Virus record (IMG/VR): IMGVR_UViG_3300050821_001920
Location: 1-42,662 of that record
Strand: one strand, 5' to 3'
DNA length: 42,662 nucleotides
Source of the DNA: a virus
A program made the translations under genes and the position numbers. A model generated the notes under the pieces. The model was not told the origin of the DNA, did not search any database, and saw only the letters and a list, made by a program, of their open reading frames with translations. Numbering within the stretch: the first letter of the stretch is position 1; each line of letters starts with the position of its first letter. Of this stretch, positions 12,308 through 19,257 are shown piece after piece.

Positions 12308-12680
12308 GCCAATTCTGTGTCTTGATTTCGACGGCGTGATCCACAGCTATTCGAGCGGCTGGAAGGGCGCGAGGACGATACCTGATCCTCCGGTGGAAGG
12401 GGCGATCACGTTCATCGAAGAAACGCTGTTGGCTGGGTGGGACGTGGTGATTCACAGTTCGCGCGCCCGCTACTTCGGCGGAATAACGGCCATGCGCAAT
12501 TGGCTGAGGCACTACGCTGGCAATTCGTGGGACACCATGGGCCTAGCCATTGCCGACGTGCGCTTCGTCCGCTGGAAGCCGCCAGCAGTCGTCACGATTG
12601 ATGATCGAGCCGTAACCTTCACTGGCGTATTCCCCAAGCTTGGCGACCTGAAAACCTTCAAACCTTGGAACAAGAAATGA
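12300..12680 (+). CDS. HAD-superfamily phosphatase-like protein
   Basis: The 126-residue protein opens with CLDFDGVIHSYSSGW (motif I, with nucleophile and general acid Asp residues in DxD), has VVIHSSRARYFGG (motif II Ser) and VVTIDDRAV (motif IV Asp pair). This is a minimal HAD fold without a large cap, as in small phage 5'-nucleotidase or polynucleotide-end phosphatase-like proteins. The substrate cannot be told. GAGG precedes ATG 12300. It may act in nucleotide metabolism or DNA/RNA end repair. Confidence 0.85.
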   Translation: MGKPILCLDFDGVIHSYSSGWKGARTIPDPPVEGAITFIEETLLAGWDVVIHSSRARYFGGITAMRNWLRHYAGNSWDTMGLAIADVRFVRWKPPAVVTIDDRAVTFTGVFPKLGDLKTFKPWNKK

Positions 12681-12949
12681 TCCCCGTACAATTCCCGGAA
12701 TCTAACGCAGTGCTTGCTCGTGACCAAGGCGAATACGAGCCGCTGGCTATCTACAACTTTGGCGATGCGGAAGGCCGCATGGCGTTCTGCTGCCGTCTCT
12801 CGGATGTCGAGATTGCTGAGATTGTGAGCACGCGAACCCTGTGGGTGCAGCAATTAACATTCGGTCGGCGCTTTCAGCCCATCGCGCTCTCGACGCAGCG
12901 CCCGCACGATCTGCCACAGGATAATACACGTGCTGAGCATGTGAAATGA
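12677..12949 (+). CDS. Conserved small phage protein
   Basis: ATG 12677 overlaps the HAD stop as ATGA. The 90-residue product reads MIPVQFPESNAVLARDQGEY, then EPLAIYNFGDAEGRMAFCCR, then RLSDVEIAEIV and LWVQQLTFG. This arrangement recurs in phage hypothetical proteins. The internal Cys pair is isolated. No function known. Confidence 0.7.
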   Translation: MIPVQFPESNAVLARDQGEYEPLAIYNFGDAEGRMAFCCRLSDVEIAEIVSTRTLWVQQLTFGRRFQPIALSTQRPHDLPQDNTRAEHVK

Positions 12950-13209
12950 GCGCGTACGGAGCCGCAATCCGGGTCTGGCATATGACCTTCGAGCGGGTAG
13001 CGCCGGGCAGAGATGCCCCAAGCGTCCGCGAAAACTGCGGTGGCGGTCGGAGAAAATTAGTGCCGACGTTTGCCGGTTGGGAAGTGAGAAACCGGAGGCC
13101 CATGTGCCATCGCATGGTGACGGGAACGACGCCTAAGGTATCCAGTCGTGGCAGCTCGGAGAGACGGCAAATGACAGCGAACGATGGATCAGGAGATGCC
13201 AGTGCCTAA
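12946..13209 (+). CDS. Hypothetical basic protein, weak support
   Basis: The frame is ATGA-coupled to the previous gene and its stop overlaps the next GTG, which fits the operon style. The 87-residue translation is Arg-rich with little regular structure (SVRENCGGGRRKLVPTFAGW). An alternative frame over the same DNA is also partly open, so the true product is uncertain. Confidence 0.4.
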   Translation: MSAYGAAIRVWHMTFERVAPGRDAPSVRENCGGGRRKLVPTFAGWEVRNRRPMCHRMVTGTTPKVSSRGSSERRQMTANDGSGDASA

Positions 13210-13735
13210 TCACGTTTCCCATAAGCTCACATTCGCTGCCGACAAGGCGGCCGAAATATTCGCCGCAACGTGTCCCGATGGTCGCTTTGACTTTGAAACT
13301 CTGGTGCCATCGCCGCCGAATACGTATCACGGCGACCTGTCGTCCGACGACGATAAGGATTTCCCTGTCAATTGGTCTAGTTGGTCGCGCACCAACTGGG
13401 GCACCAAATGGAACGCCTACGATTGCGCATGCACCGTCGATGGAGACAAGGCGGTAATCACTTTCGACACGGCATGGTCGAATCCATACCCGGTGCTGGC
13501 AGCGTTCTGCAATCGTTTCCAGATTCCGTTTGAACATCGGTATTTCGACGAAGGCTCAAACTTTTGGGGCATCGAGGTCTGGAACAATGATCGCTATCAC
13601 AAGCGGGTGCAGCGCACGTCCAAGCTGTGGAAAAGGCAGGAAGATTACCGACCGCTGGCAATCGAATTGAAGGGCTACGACCCGGACGAACGCGAGGCCG
13701 ACGATGTGACACCTGCCAGCGGAGGAACTGAGTAA
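13202..13735 (+). CDS. YubB/DUF1281 (API92-like) protein
   Basis: GTG 13202 is chosen because AGGAG lies six bases upstream and it gives MPNHVSHKLTF, the usual family N-terminus; ATG starts at 13184 and 13196 lack sites. Signature blocks are FDFETLVPSPPNTY, then SRTNWGTKWNAYD, then VITFDTAWSNPYPVL and EGSNFWGIEVW. The family has a ferredoxin-like fold and is frequent on plasmids and phages; its function is unresolved. About 177 residues, with an acidic C-terminal tail. It ends in TAATG shared with the next gene. Confidence 0.85.
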   Translation: MPNHVSHKLTFAADKAAEIFAATCPDGRFDFETLVPSPPNTYHGDLSSDDDKDFPVNWSSWSRTNWGTKWNAYDCACTVDGDKAVITFDTAWSNPYPVLAAFCNRFQIPFEHRYFDEGSNFWGIEVWNNDRYHKRVQRTSKLWKRQEDYRPLAIELKGYDPDEREADDVTPASGGTE

Positions 13736-13932
13736 TGGGCCTGTACGCAATCCCATGTAGACAATGCGGCCAGATATTCATGTGGTTCAGCGGGAATACG
13801 AGTCAATGGTGTGGTAAGTGCCTCACCGGATTACAGCCTAAGCCTCGCGAGGAGCTGGAGGGGCAAAGCGAAGCCGAGATTAAAACGACATCTGTTGATG
13901 CCTTATCGGACCCTGCTAAGCCCGCTCCATAG
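13735..13932 (+). CDS. Zinc-ribbon miniprotein ending the rightward operon
   Basis: The 65-residue protein begins MGLYAIPCRQCGQIFMWFSG and has WCGKCLTG, a two-pair zinc ribbon, then a polar tail. It is the last rightward gene. Its final 30 bases overlap tail-to-tail with the leftward Fis-type gene, so the two transcription units converge here without a visible terminator. Confidence 0.7.
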   Translation: MGLYAIPCRQCGQIFMWFSGNTSQWCGKCLTGLQPKPREELEGQSEAEIKTTSVDALSDPAKPAP

Positions 13933-14139
13933 CCTTGGACCAACTCGCCCGGTAGCATGGTGATTCAAAGGTCGTTTGATGGCTTTGATGCCGATCTTTT
14001 CTAGCCGATGATATACCGATGTTCGGCTATACCCAGCCTCTGCCGCGGTCCTTGTCACATTGCCGCCGTTCTTGAGCAACAGGCGGCTCCAGTATTTTAC
14101 CTGGAACCGCCTAAGAGCCTCTCGATACGTCAAGGACAT
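13903..14139 (-). CDS. Fis-type (HTH_8) DNA-binding protein
   Basis: The 78-residue protein has a helix (TYREALRRFQVKYWSRLLLK) followed by NGGNVTRTAAEAGYSRTSVY and HRLEKIGIK. This is the Fis/NtrC C-terminal HTH pattern (GGN, AA, G, SRxxxYxxL). The rest is basic. As the last leftward gene it could feed back on late expression or DNA packaging (inference). ATG 14139 is chosen; GTG codons at 14148 and 14145 are alternatives, and none has a strong ribosome binding site. Confidence 0.8.
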   Translation of the reverse strand: MSLTYREALRRFQVKYWSRLLLKNGGNVTRTAAEAGYSRTSVYHRLEKIGIKAIKRPLNHHATGRVGPRLWSGLSRVR

Positions 14140-14179
14140 CCACACCACTTACACACACTGCACTCTCGCGGCAGCCAGC

Positions 14180-14200
14180 GCCTAATCGCACAGATTAGGC
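14180..14200. promoter_or_regulatory. Perfect 8-bp inverted repeat upstream of the Fis-type gene
   Basis: GCCTAATC (14180-14187) and GATTAGGC (14193-14200) form a perfect inverted repeat with a 5-base spacer, spanning the stop codon of the Fn3 gene. There is no U-run after it in the leftward direction. It may be an operator for the Fis-type protein or a weak terminator/attenuator after the structural and lysis genes. Confidence 0.45.
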
Positions 14201-14521
14201 CACAGAGAAATTTACAGGCGGATTCGGCACTGGCGGCGGTGGCACGGGCACGTTGAATGCACCCTCGTTCGAAAACGCACTATCCACGGTCGCCGTAATG
14301 GCTCGTACAGCGGCGAAGTAGTCCCCTGGTGCCAGGAGTTCACCCGTCGCCGCAAGCGTCTCATTGACCGCGCTCGAGGCCACTGGGGGCGCAAGAATAG
14401 GGTAGGTGCCGGCGGTACCCGAGGCTGGGCGGATGCCGAGCTGATAACCCTGAATTTCGCCAGCAGTTATAGGCGAACCGTCGGTATTGGTGGTTGGATC
14501 TGTCCAGGAAAAGGTAGTCAT
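14195..14521 (-). CDS. Fibronectin type III-like protein
   Basis: ATG 14521 has AGGAG upstream. The 108-residue protein reads TTFSWTDPTTNTDGSPITAG, then IQGYQLGIRPASGTAG, then LAPGDYFAAVRAITATVDSA, the strand pattern of one Fn3 domain, followed by a Pro-rich tail. Such single Fn3 proteins often decorate virions and may bind host surface sugars. Another Fn3-like gene lies at 36983-37399. Confidence 0.75.
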   Translation of the reverse strand: MTTFSWTDPTTNTDGSPITAGEIQGYQLGIRPASGTAGTYPILAPPVASSAVNETLAATGELLAPGDYFAAVRAITATVDSAFSNEGAFNVPVPPPPVPNPPVNFSVA

Positions 14522-14530
14522 TGAAAGCTC

Positions 14531-14782
14531 CTATTGATGTGCTGAAAGATAAGCGATCGCGTTCTTGGCCCGTTCAATATCATCGACAATGGCGGCTTGA
14601 CAGTGACCCTTGCGGATAAAATCGAGAAAGCCATTCAAAATCTTCGCCCATAGCGGCGGTTTCGCGCGCTGCATGGCTAGGCCAGTCTCGGCCGATATTG
14701 TTACATCGTCTTGACGCCATATGCAGGCGCAGACGAATAGATCGAAGGCAAGAAGGACTTTGAAAACCCAAGTCTTGGTCAT
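14531..14782 (-). CDS. Small protein with N-terminal membrane helix
   Basis: The 83-residue product starts MTKTWVFKVLLAFDLFVCAC, a likely membrane anchor, then WRQDDVTISAETGLAM and a helical C-terminal domain with FLDFIRKGHCQAAIVDDIER. It follows the i-spanin gene (ATGA overlap) in the lysis block. Similar proteins sit near lysis genes in related phages (from memory). A role in lysis timing or membrane protection is possible. Confidence 0.65.
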   Translation of the reverse strand: MTKTWVFKVLLAFDLFVCACIWRQDDVTISAETGLAMQRAKPPLWAKILNGFLDFIRKGHCQAAIVDDIERAKNAIAYLSAHQ

Positions 14783-15282
14783 TGCAGTACGTGCGGCTGA
14801 CTATTCAATGATGCGTAGAGGGAGTCGAGGGTGTCGTCATTGGCTTTGCACTCTCCCCTAAGTTCGGCAACGAGAGTAACCAATTGTCCAAGTTGTTGAG
14901 CGCTACCCTGCTCGCCGGATGAAACGTCGCCTTGTCCAGCACTATCGATTGGCACGGGACGGCTATTGGCTGCGGTGAGTCGGCTTTCCGCATCCCGCAA
15001 GCGCTTAGCAAAAGCGGCAGTATCGGCAGCAGCATTCGCACGATTGGCTTCGTATTGATCATGTAGCACCTGATTAGTCTGTATAGCTTCATCCCGCTCT
15101 TTCGTGGCCTGTGCAATCGCCTTGTCCGTTACGGCCTGGATCGACGCCTTATCCTCATCCCAGCCATGCTGTAGCGATGCCAGAGCCGCTTTCCCGCGCC
15201 AGTCCGCTATCTTGTAGCCCCCAAGGAAGATCGCCGCTACTAGGGCTAATACGCCAGCTAATTTGGCATACGTTCCGATCAC
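14779..15282 (-). CDS. Rz: Rz-like i-spanin
   Basis: The 167-residue protein has an N-terminal signal-anchor helix (YAKLAGVLALVAAIFLGGYK) and a long periplasmic coiled coil rich in Ala/Glu/Lys, the layout of lambda Rz-type inner-membrane spanins. With the outer-membrane partner it fuses inner and outer membranes in the last step of lysis. A lipoprotein ORF is nested in another frame (14805-15062), confirming the assignment. Its start overlaps the holin-like gene as ATGA. Confidence 0.85.
   Translation of the reverse strand: MIGTYAKLAGVLALVAAIFLGGYKIADWRGKAALASLQHGWDEDKASIQAVTDKAIAQATKERDEAIQTNQVLHDQYEANRANAAADTAAFAKRLRDAESRLTAANSRPVPIDSAGQGDVSSGEQGSAQQLGQLVTLVAELRGECKANDDTLDSLYASLNSQPHVLQ
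14805..15062 (-). CDS. Rz1: Rz1-like o-spanin lipoprotein, nested in Rz
   Basis: ATG 15062 has AGGTG at good spacing. The 85-residue frame, entirely inside the i-spanin gene, starts MINTKPIVRMLLPILPLLL and then SAC, a lipobox with Cys22. The mature part has scattered Pro, Ser and Thr. This embedded +1-frame arrangement is the hallmark of lambda-type Rz/Rz1 pairs. It would be an outer-membrane lipoprotein that contacts the i-spanin across the periplasm. An upstream in-frame start at 15116 lacks a ribosome binding site. Confidence 0.85.
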   Translation of the reverse strand: MINTKPIVRMLLPILPLLLSACGMRKADSPQPIAVPCQSIVLDKATFHPASRVALNNLDNWLLSLPNLGESAKPMTTPSTPSTHH

Positions 15283-15527
15283 TGGCGCGGCTGACTACTT
15301 GGCTGCTGTGCCTTCTTACCGGTGTACCAGCCGCGCACAATCACGAGAGCAAACAGGAATGCACCGATCTTCTCAAAAGCATGTTGCCCGAGGTAAGTCT
15401 GAGCGGCCGCCCGAACCGTATCGGGGTCGATCCATGCGACGGTGGACATGAGCGCCGTTCCGACGATTCCCAGAACTTTCGTCAAGTGATTAATGACGGT
15501 GCGATAAGTCTTTTTGAGCCAGTTCAT
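15279..15527 (-). CDS. Putative holin
   Basis: The 82-residue protein has a basic N-terminus (MNWLKKTYRTVINHLTK), an apolar segment (VLGIVGTALMSTVAWI), an amphipathic loop, a second apolar segment (IGAFLFALVIVRGW) and a charged tail. Two membrane helices, small size and a position between endolysin and spanin genes suggest a class II holin. A GGGGGGA site precedes the ATG. The 68-residue protein at 15970-16176 is an alternative holin or accessory. Confidence 0.7.
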   Translation of the reverse strand: MNWLKKTYRTVINHLTKVLGIVGTALMSTVAWIDPDTVRAAAQTYLGQHAFEKIGAFLFALVIVRGWYTGKKAQQPSSQPRQ

Positions 15528-15973
15528 GCTAATTCCCCCCCTGCTTGAGTATACGCTTGCGATAGGCTGGCAAGCGAGGCCTGAGGCTGCCCTGACGTAC
15601 TTCCCGGTAGGGAGGCCCAGATGCCATGACAGAGAGCGATCGCCGCTTCTAGGCGGCCTGCTTCGACCAGATCGAGGGCGCCTTTCTCGCGAATCAACTC
15701 AATCGCGGCTTCATCCTGGGAGGCTGGACTGAAATCCTGTAGTCCTAATCTGGACTTCAAAATAAACCAGGTAGGATAGGTAATCTGATACGCACCTGAG
15801 GCGGTCTCGTGGATGCCTTTCCACAAATACCCAGGCCAGCCTAGCGCATGGGGATGGTCTGAGAAGTCCTTGATCGTGAATGATTCGCCGAAGGTCACGG
15901 CGTAAGGATCATCAGCCTTATCCGTGCCTTCAGAATGGCGCAACATCGCCAAGAAGGCATCCAAGTTACTCAC
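15524..15973 (-). CDS. Lambda R-like endolysin (lytic transglycosylase fold)
   Basis: GTG 15973 overlaps the previous stop as GTGA and has GGAG nine bases upstream. The 149-residue protein follows lambda R closely in blocks: FLAMLRHSEGTD (catalytic Glu15), FSDHP, TASGAYQITYPTW, LGLQDFSPASQDEAAIELI, REKGALDLVEAGR, AIALCHGIWASLPG and the final YTQAGG. The lambda R family (GH104) cleaves peptidoglycan glycan strands, leaving 1,6-anhydro ends. No signal peptide is visible, so release depends on the holin. Confidence 0.92.
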   Translation of the reverse strand: MSNLDAFLAMLRHSEGTDKADDPYAVTFGESFTIKDFSDHPHALGWPGYLWKGIHETASGAYQITYPTWFILKSRLGLQDFSPASQDEAAIELIREKGALDLVEAGRLEAAIALCHGIWASLPGSTSGQPQASLASLSQAYTQAGGELA

Positions 15974-16176
15974 TTCAGCTTGCTCCAAAGCATAATTCCG
16001 GTCGATATCATACCGACAGCCCCTAAGGCCCAGCCTATAATGCGCTCCAAGTAGCGGATGCGCTTCTCGTGATCGCCTCCAGAGACCTTAAGCCCCTCAA
16101 TCAGGCCGGCCATGCGCTCATTGACCACGGGCTGAGGTGCGCCATTGTCGATCAATTTGTGGAGTTGTTCGGTCAT
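15970..16176 (-). CDS. XhlA/holin-accessory-like membrane protein
   Basis: ATG 16176 overlaps the previous stop as ATGA. The 68-residue product has a coiled-coil N-terminal region (EKRIRYLERI) and one C-terminal membrane helix (IIGWALGAVGMISTGIMLW), the plan of XhlA-type holin partners. It lies immediately before the endolysin gene. A longer in-frame start at 16212 is unlikely. Confidence 0.65.
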   Translation of the reverse strand: MTEQLHKLIDNGAPQPVVNERMAGLIEGLKVSGGDHEKRIRYLERIIGWALGAVGMISTGIMLWSKLK

Positions 16177-16436
16177 GAGTACTGGACTTTGTATGCTGAT
16201 AGCACATTCCAAAGTGCCACCCGATCCGCATCGTTAAATTGATCTTTCTCCAGGATATTCCATACCTTCGTCGTGGTATCTGAATCGTTGTCATTGGCCA
16301 CCGACTGAGCAATCGTATCGGTCGCCAAGCACTGGCGCATCTGCGCATCGAATGCGGGTAGCTGCGTAGGATCGGTCGGGATCGCTTTGAAGCGAACAAG
16401 TGCGTGAATGATGATGATACAAGGTGCGCCGCCCAT
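16173..16436 (-). CDS. Hypothetical protein in the lysis block
   Basis: ATG 16436 has a good AGGAGAG site and follows the previous stop directly. The 87-residue protein is mostly helical and acidic (ATDTIAQSVANDNDSDTTTK, then VWNILEKDQFNDADRVALWN). No signal or membrane segment beyond a short apolar N-terminus (IIIIHALV). Not recognised. Confidence 0.65.
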   Translation of the reverse strand: MGGAPCIIIIHALVRFKAIPTDPTQLPAFDAQMRQCLATDTIAQSVANDNDSDTTTKVWNILEKDQFNDADRVALWNVLSAYKVQYS

Positions 16437-16670
16437 TTATCTCTCCTTGCGGGCTTTGAGCTCCGCGTTCATTTCCATGACTTGATTTAAGTACAATCGT
16501 GTCTCGCGGGCCGAGTTCGATGCTTCTTGCCTAGACCATAGTGCAAGTATTATGGCCGCCACGGCAAAGCCGAAAGCAATGATTGAGAGTGTGCGTTCCG
16601 ATATCTCAATGCGTGTGACCTGATTGCCACTGCCGCGCACCGAGTCGTCAATGTTTTCCTGCTGCGGCAT
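16437..16670 (-). CDS. Single-pass membrane protein with coiled coil
   Basis: The 77-residue protein has a polar N-terminus, one membrane helix (LSIIAFGFAVAAIILALW) and a charged helical tail (LYLNQVMEMNAELKARKE). It is coupled to the upstream gene by TAATG. Together with its neighbour at 16670-16966 it forms a pair of small membrane proteins between tail spike and lysis genes; a lysis-accessory or holin-related role is possible. Confidence 0.65.
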   Translation of the reverse strand: MPQQENIDDSVRGSGNQVTRIEISERTLSIIAFGFAVAAIILALWSRQEASNSARETRLYLNQVMEMNAELKARKER

Positions 16671-16966
16671 TATTTCAGTCTCAGCATGACGATTTCCATC
16701 TTAGCCTCTAAGGATGCCATCCGGCCGCTCGAACTGACCGCATAAGAGATCCCGCCAGTAATTGCTGCAGCGATGAGAAGCGCATTGATACCCAATAGCC
16801 ACGAAATGAGCCTGGTCGAGCCATTGAAGACATTCCCAGATCCCATGCCGTAAGTTTTACGCTCGCGCTCAAACCTTCTATCGAGCATCTGCCCCCACTC
16901 GTACACGTCCTCAGGAGTGCTGACTGCTGGCCTGCTCAAAGGATGTTGGCGTGAAGCGTCGCTCAT
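16670..16966 (-). CDS. Single-pass membrane protein downstream of the tail spike
   Basis: ATG 16966 overlaps the tail spike stop as ATGA. The 98-residue product has a charged N-terminal half (WGQMLDRRFERERKTYG), a membrane helix (LLGINALLIAAAITGGISYA) and a short helical tail (ASLEAKMEIVMLRL). Unrecognised; likely inner membrane. Confidence 0.65.
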   Translation of the reverse strand: MSDASRQHPLSRPAVSTPEDVYEWGQMLDRRFERERKTYGMGSGNVFNGSTRLISWLLGINALLIAAAITGGISYAVSSSGRMASLEAKMEIVMLRLK

Positions 16967-19257
16967 GGGATGGTGACAGAGGTCCAAGTTCCGGGCGTAC
17001 CGCTAGTAGTGCAGACAAACTCCAGTGTCCCCGTGGCAGTTGGGGCCGTGTTTTTCACTGTGTCACCAACCACGTGAGGGCCAGCACCGGGGGCCGCCGT
17101 GCCAAGTTGGCGCACGAAAATGCCCGTGCCGCCATTTGATATCACCGCCTGCCCAGTGGATCCTGCTCCGGTGGCGTTGAAGTAGTTGCTCTCATCGATG
17201 TAAGAGTCCGTGCAGGTTCCACTGATCGTCATCGCGTACTGAACGCTTGAGCATACGACGCTATTGCCTGTCATTCGCGTTTGCGTACAAGCCGCAAGAC
17301 TTACACATGGCGTCGCTCCGCAACTCATGACATTGTTAGAAATAGTTGCTTGTGCGAAGTTGCTCAAGTTAAGAGCAGGCGAAGCAACTGAGACCGAGAT
17401 ATTATTATCATTGATCTGCCACTTCTGGAATGGGCCGGCGCCGTTGCTCTGAATCCCGATGTTCGCTGATTGAATGTTGTTGTTGCAGACTGAATTATTG
17501 GCAGAGGCAGCCCCTGCATTCAAGAACACAGCAGCATTCGCCGAGAGATTGTTGACGTTATTGCCTGTGACATTGCAGTTGGATGTCGCGTTAACAGCAA
17601 TGCCATTTCCTGTCGTGTTGCCCGAAGGCATGCGAACCGTGTTTCCTGAGACCTCCACGGAATTTAGGCCAGAAGTCACCAATATGCCGTTGTACTGCGT
17701 CATACCGGTAACGGTATTGCCAACTATGGTGATCGGCGCATTCGTGGCTACGTTGTTGGTGTTGTTGATACCGATCCCAGCAGGTGCCAAAGTTGCATTA
17801 GTCGTCTGTACGCAGCAATTATTCACCGTGTTATTTGCTATCACATCGCCGCAGCTCGCAGCCAAGTAAATGCCTGTACCAGCAGATCCTCCTAAAACGG
17901 TCGATGGACCCTGAATATTTTCGACGTAGTTGCCAATGATCTGGTTGAACAGATCGAAGCTTCCGTTGCCGCTATAGTCAGCAATTCCATAGGATAGATG
18001 TTGGCCGACGCGATTATTAGATATTACGTTGAATAAATTCTTGGTCGTACTAGGCGCTCCCAATCCAGTGAGCATCATGATCCCGTGCCAGGCACCCCCA
18101 AAGCACTGATTGTCTTTGATGACGCAATAGCGATTCCCGGTGCCGGTATCGTTACCTAGATATATATCACCTACATCACCGTTGGCATTGACGACGTTGA
18201 AATTGTGAAAGTAATTGTTTTGTACTGTGCAAGAAATAGAGTCTTGTAGCAGAACTCCGCATCCTGAGTTGCCTGAAATGTCAAGATTCTTGGCCGTGCC
18301 ATTCGTGCAGACGAAGAAGTTTACCGCTCCGACATAGCTCTGATTTCCATTGCCGGTTACGGTGATCTTAAAATCACGCACCGTAGCATCTGTGATGGTG
18401 TTTCCTTGAATGTTATGCGCGCTGTTGTTAGAGAACTGCAGAGTGGTTTTTGAACCATCCCCGTACAAAATACCGTTAGTCACAAGATTCAAGGTCGCGC
18501 TGACAAGATAGAGGCCAGATGGCACATAGGCAGAAACGCCACCGATAATTCCTGACTGGTTGATCGCAGCCTGGATGGCTGCGGTCATATCGGTCGTTCC
18601 TGGAGTGGTATTGCTCCCATAACGCAAGGCATTACCTGCAGCATATTGTAGATTCACAGGCGTCACGCCGGCGGCAGCCTCGGCAGTTGTCTGAGAGAGG
18701 CCTAAGAACGGCGCGAGTGTTGCTGTGCTTATCGTGCCTGAAGCTAGTTGCAGACTAATTGCAACATTGCCATTTGAATCAAAACCCAGGTTCGTTGACT
18801 TGCGAAGCCCGGCGGCAGGAAGCGTCATAACTGGATTTACATCGCCATCAGGCGCCACAATGGCGCGGTTGATACCATCGTTTTGTCTGATGTTTATCTG
18901 CGTAAGCCGATCCATATTCGTTTGGATGGCAAGAGAGGGGAATGCCTGACCCTGAACATACTGCGTAAGCTGAGTGTTTGGAGGGTTTAGGATTACCTGC
19001 AAAGCATAGGAGCTGCTGTAAGGAGATGTCAGTTGTCCAGTCTGGGTGGTGAGAGTCCAGAAAGGCGGTTGTAAAGTTCCTGAAGTGACCAGCGTGTAAT
19101 CACTATTGAGAACCAGCGTGGTTGATATACCGGTGACGATATTGGTGGCGATAACCAGGAAATCTGTCGCCAGGTATGCTTGGATATTAGCCGCAAAAAC
19201 CGTGCTGGATCCGTTGCAAGCAAAACTGACGCGAGAGGTAGAGGCTTGTACTGTCAT
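16963..19257 (-). CDS. Tail spike / receptor-binding protein with beta-helix
   Basis: The 764-residue protein begins MTVQASTSRVSFACNGSSTV with a podoviral-type N-terminal particle-binding domain (about 1-200). Then comes a linker and DMTAAIQAAINQSGIIGGVS followed by YVPSGLYLV, the entry to a pectate-lyase-like right-handed beta-helix. About 500 residues of Asn/Gly/Val-rich rungs (GNTVTGMTQYNGILVTSG style) follow, with a short C-terminal beta domain (FVCTTSGTPGTWTSV). It probably binds, and may depolymerise, host surface polysaccharide. Catalytic residues cannot be picked by eye. It lies between the ejection-protein and lysis genes. Confidence 0.85.
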   Translation of the reverse strand: MTVQASTSRVSFACNGSSTVFAANIQAYLATDFLVIATNIVTGISTTLVLNSDYTLVTSGTLQPPFWTLTTQTGQLTSPYSSSYALQVILNPPNTQLTQYVQGQAFPSLAIQTNMDRLTQINIRQNDGINRAIVAPDGDVNPVMTLPAAGLRKSTNLGFDSNGNVAISLQLASGTISTATLAPFLGLSQTTAEAAAGVTPVNLQYAAGNALRYGSNTTPGTTDMTAAIQAAINQSGIIGGVSAYVPSGLYLVSATLNLVTNGILYGDGSKTTLQFSNNSAHNIQGNTITDATVRDFKITVTGNGNQSYVGAVNFFVCTNGTAKNLDISGNSGCGVLLQDSISCTVQNNYFHNFNVVNANGDVGDIYLGNDTGTGNRYCVIKDNQCFGGAWHGIMMLTGLGAPSTTKNLFNVISNNRVGQHLSYGIADYSGNGSFDLFNQIIGNYVENIQGPSTVLGGSAGTGIYLAASCGDVIANNTVNNCCVQTTNATLAPAGIGINNTNNVATNAPITIVGNTVTGMTQYNGILVTSGLNSVEVSGNTVRMPSGNTTGNGIAVNATSNCNVTGNNVNNLSANAAVFLNAGAASANNSVCNNNIQSANIGIQSNGAGPFQKWQINDNNISVSVASPALNLSNFAQATISNNVMSCGATPCVSLAACTQTRMTGNSVVCSSVQYAMTISGTCTDSYIDESNYFNATGAGSTGQAVISNGGTGIFVRQLGTAAPGAGPHVVGDTVKNTAPTATGTLEFVCTTSGTPGTWTSVTIP

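Noticed and set aside
14180-14200. Rho-independent terminator
   Set aside because: The stem is perfect but no U-run follows on the minus strand, so it is listed as a regulatory inverted repeat instead.
17474-17869. 131-codon rightward ORF inside the tail spike gene
   Set aside because: Antisense to beta-helix repeats; its hydrophobic composition comes from the complementary codons of Asn/Gly/Val-rich rungs.
16963-19257. Possible diversity-generating retroelement target (as in BPP-1)
   Set aside because: No reverse transcriptase gene, no template repeat and no C-type lectin fold were seen, so a variable-receptor system is not supported.
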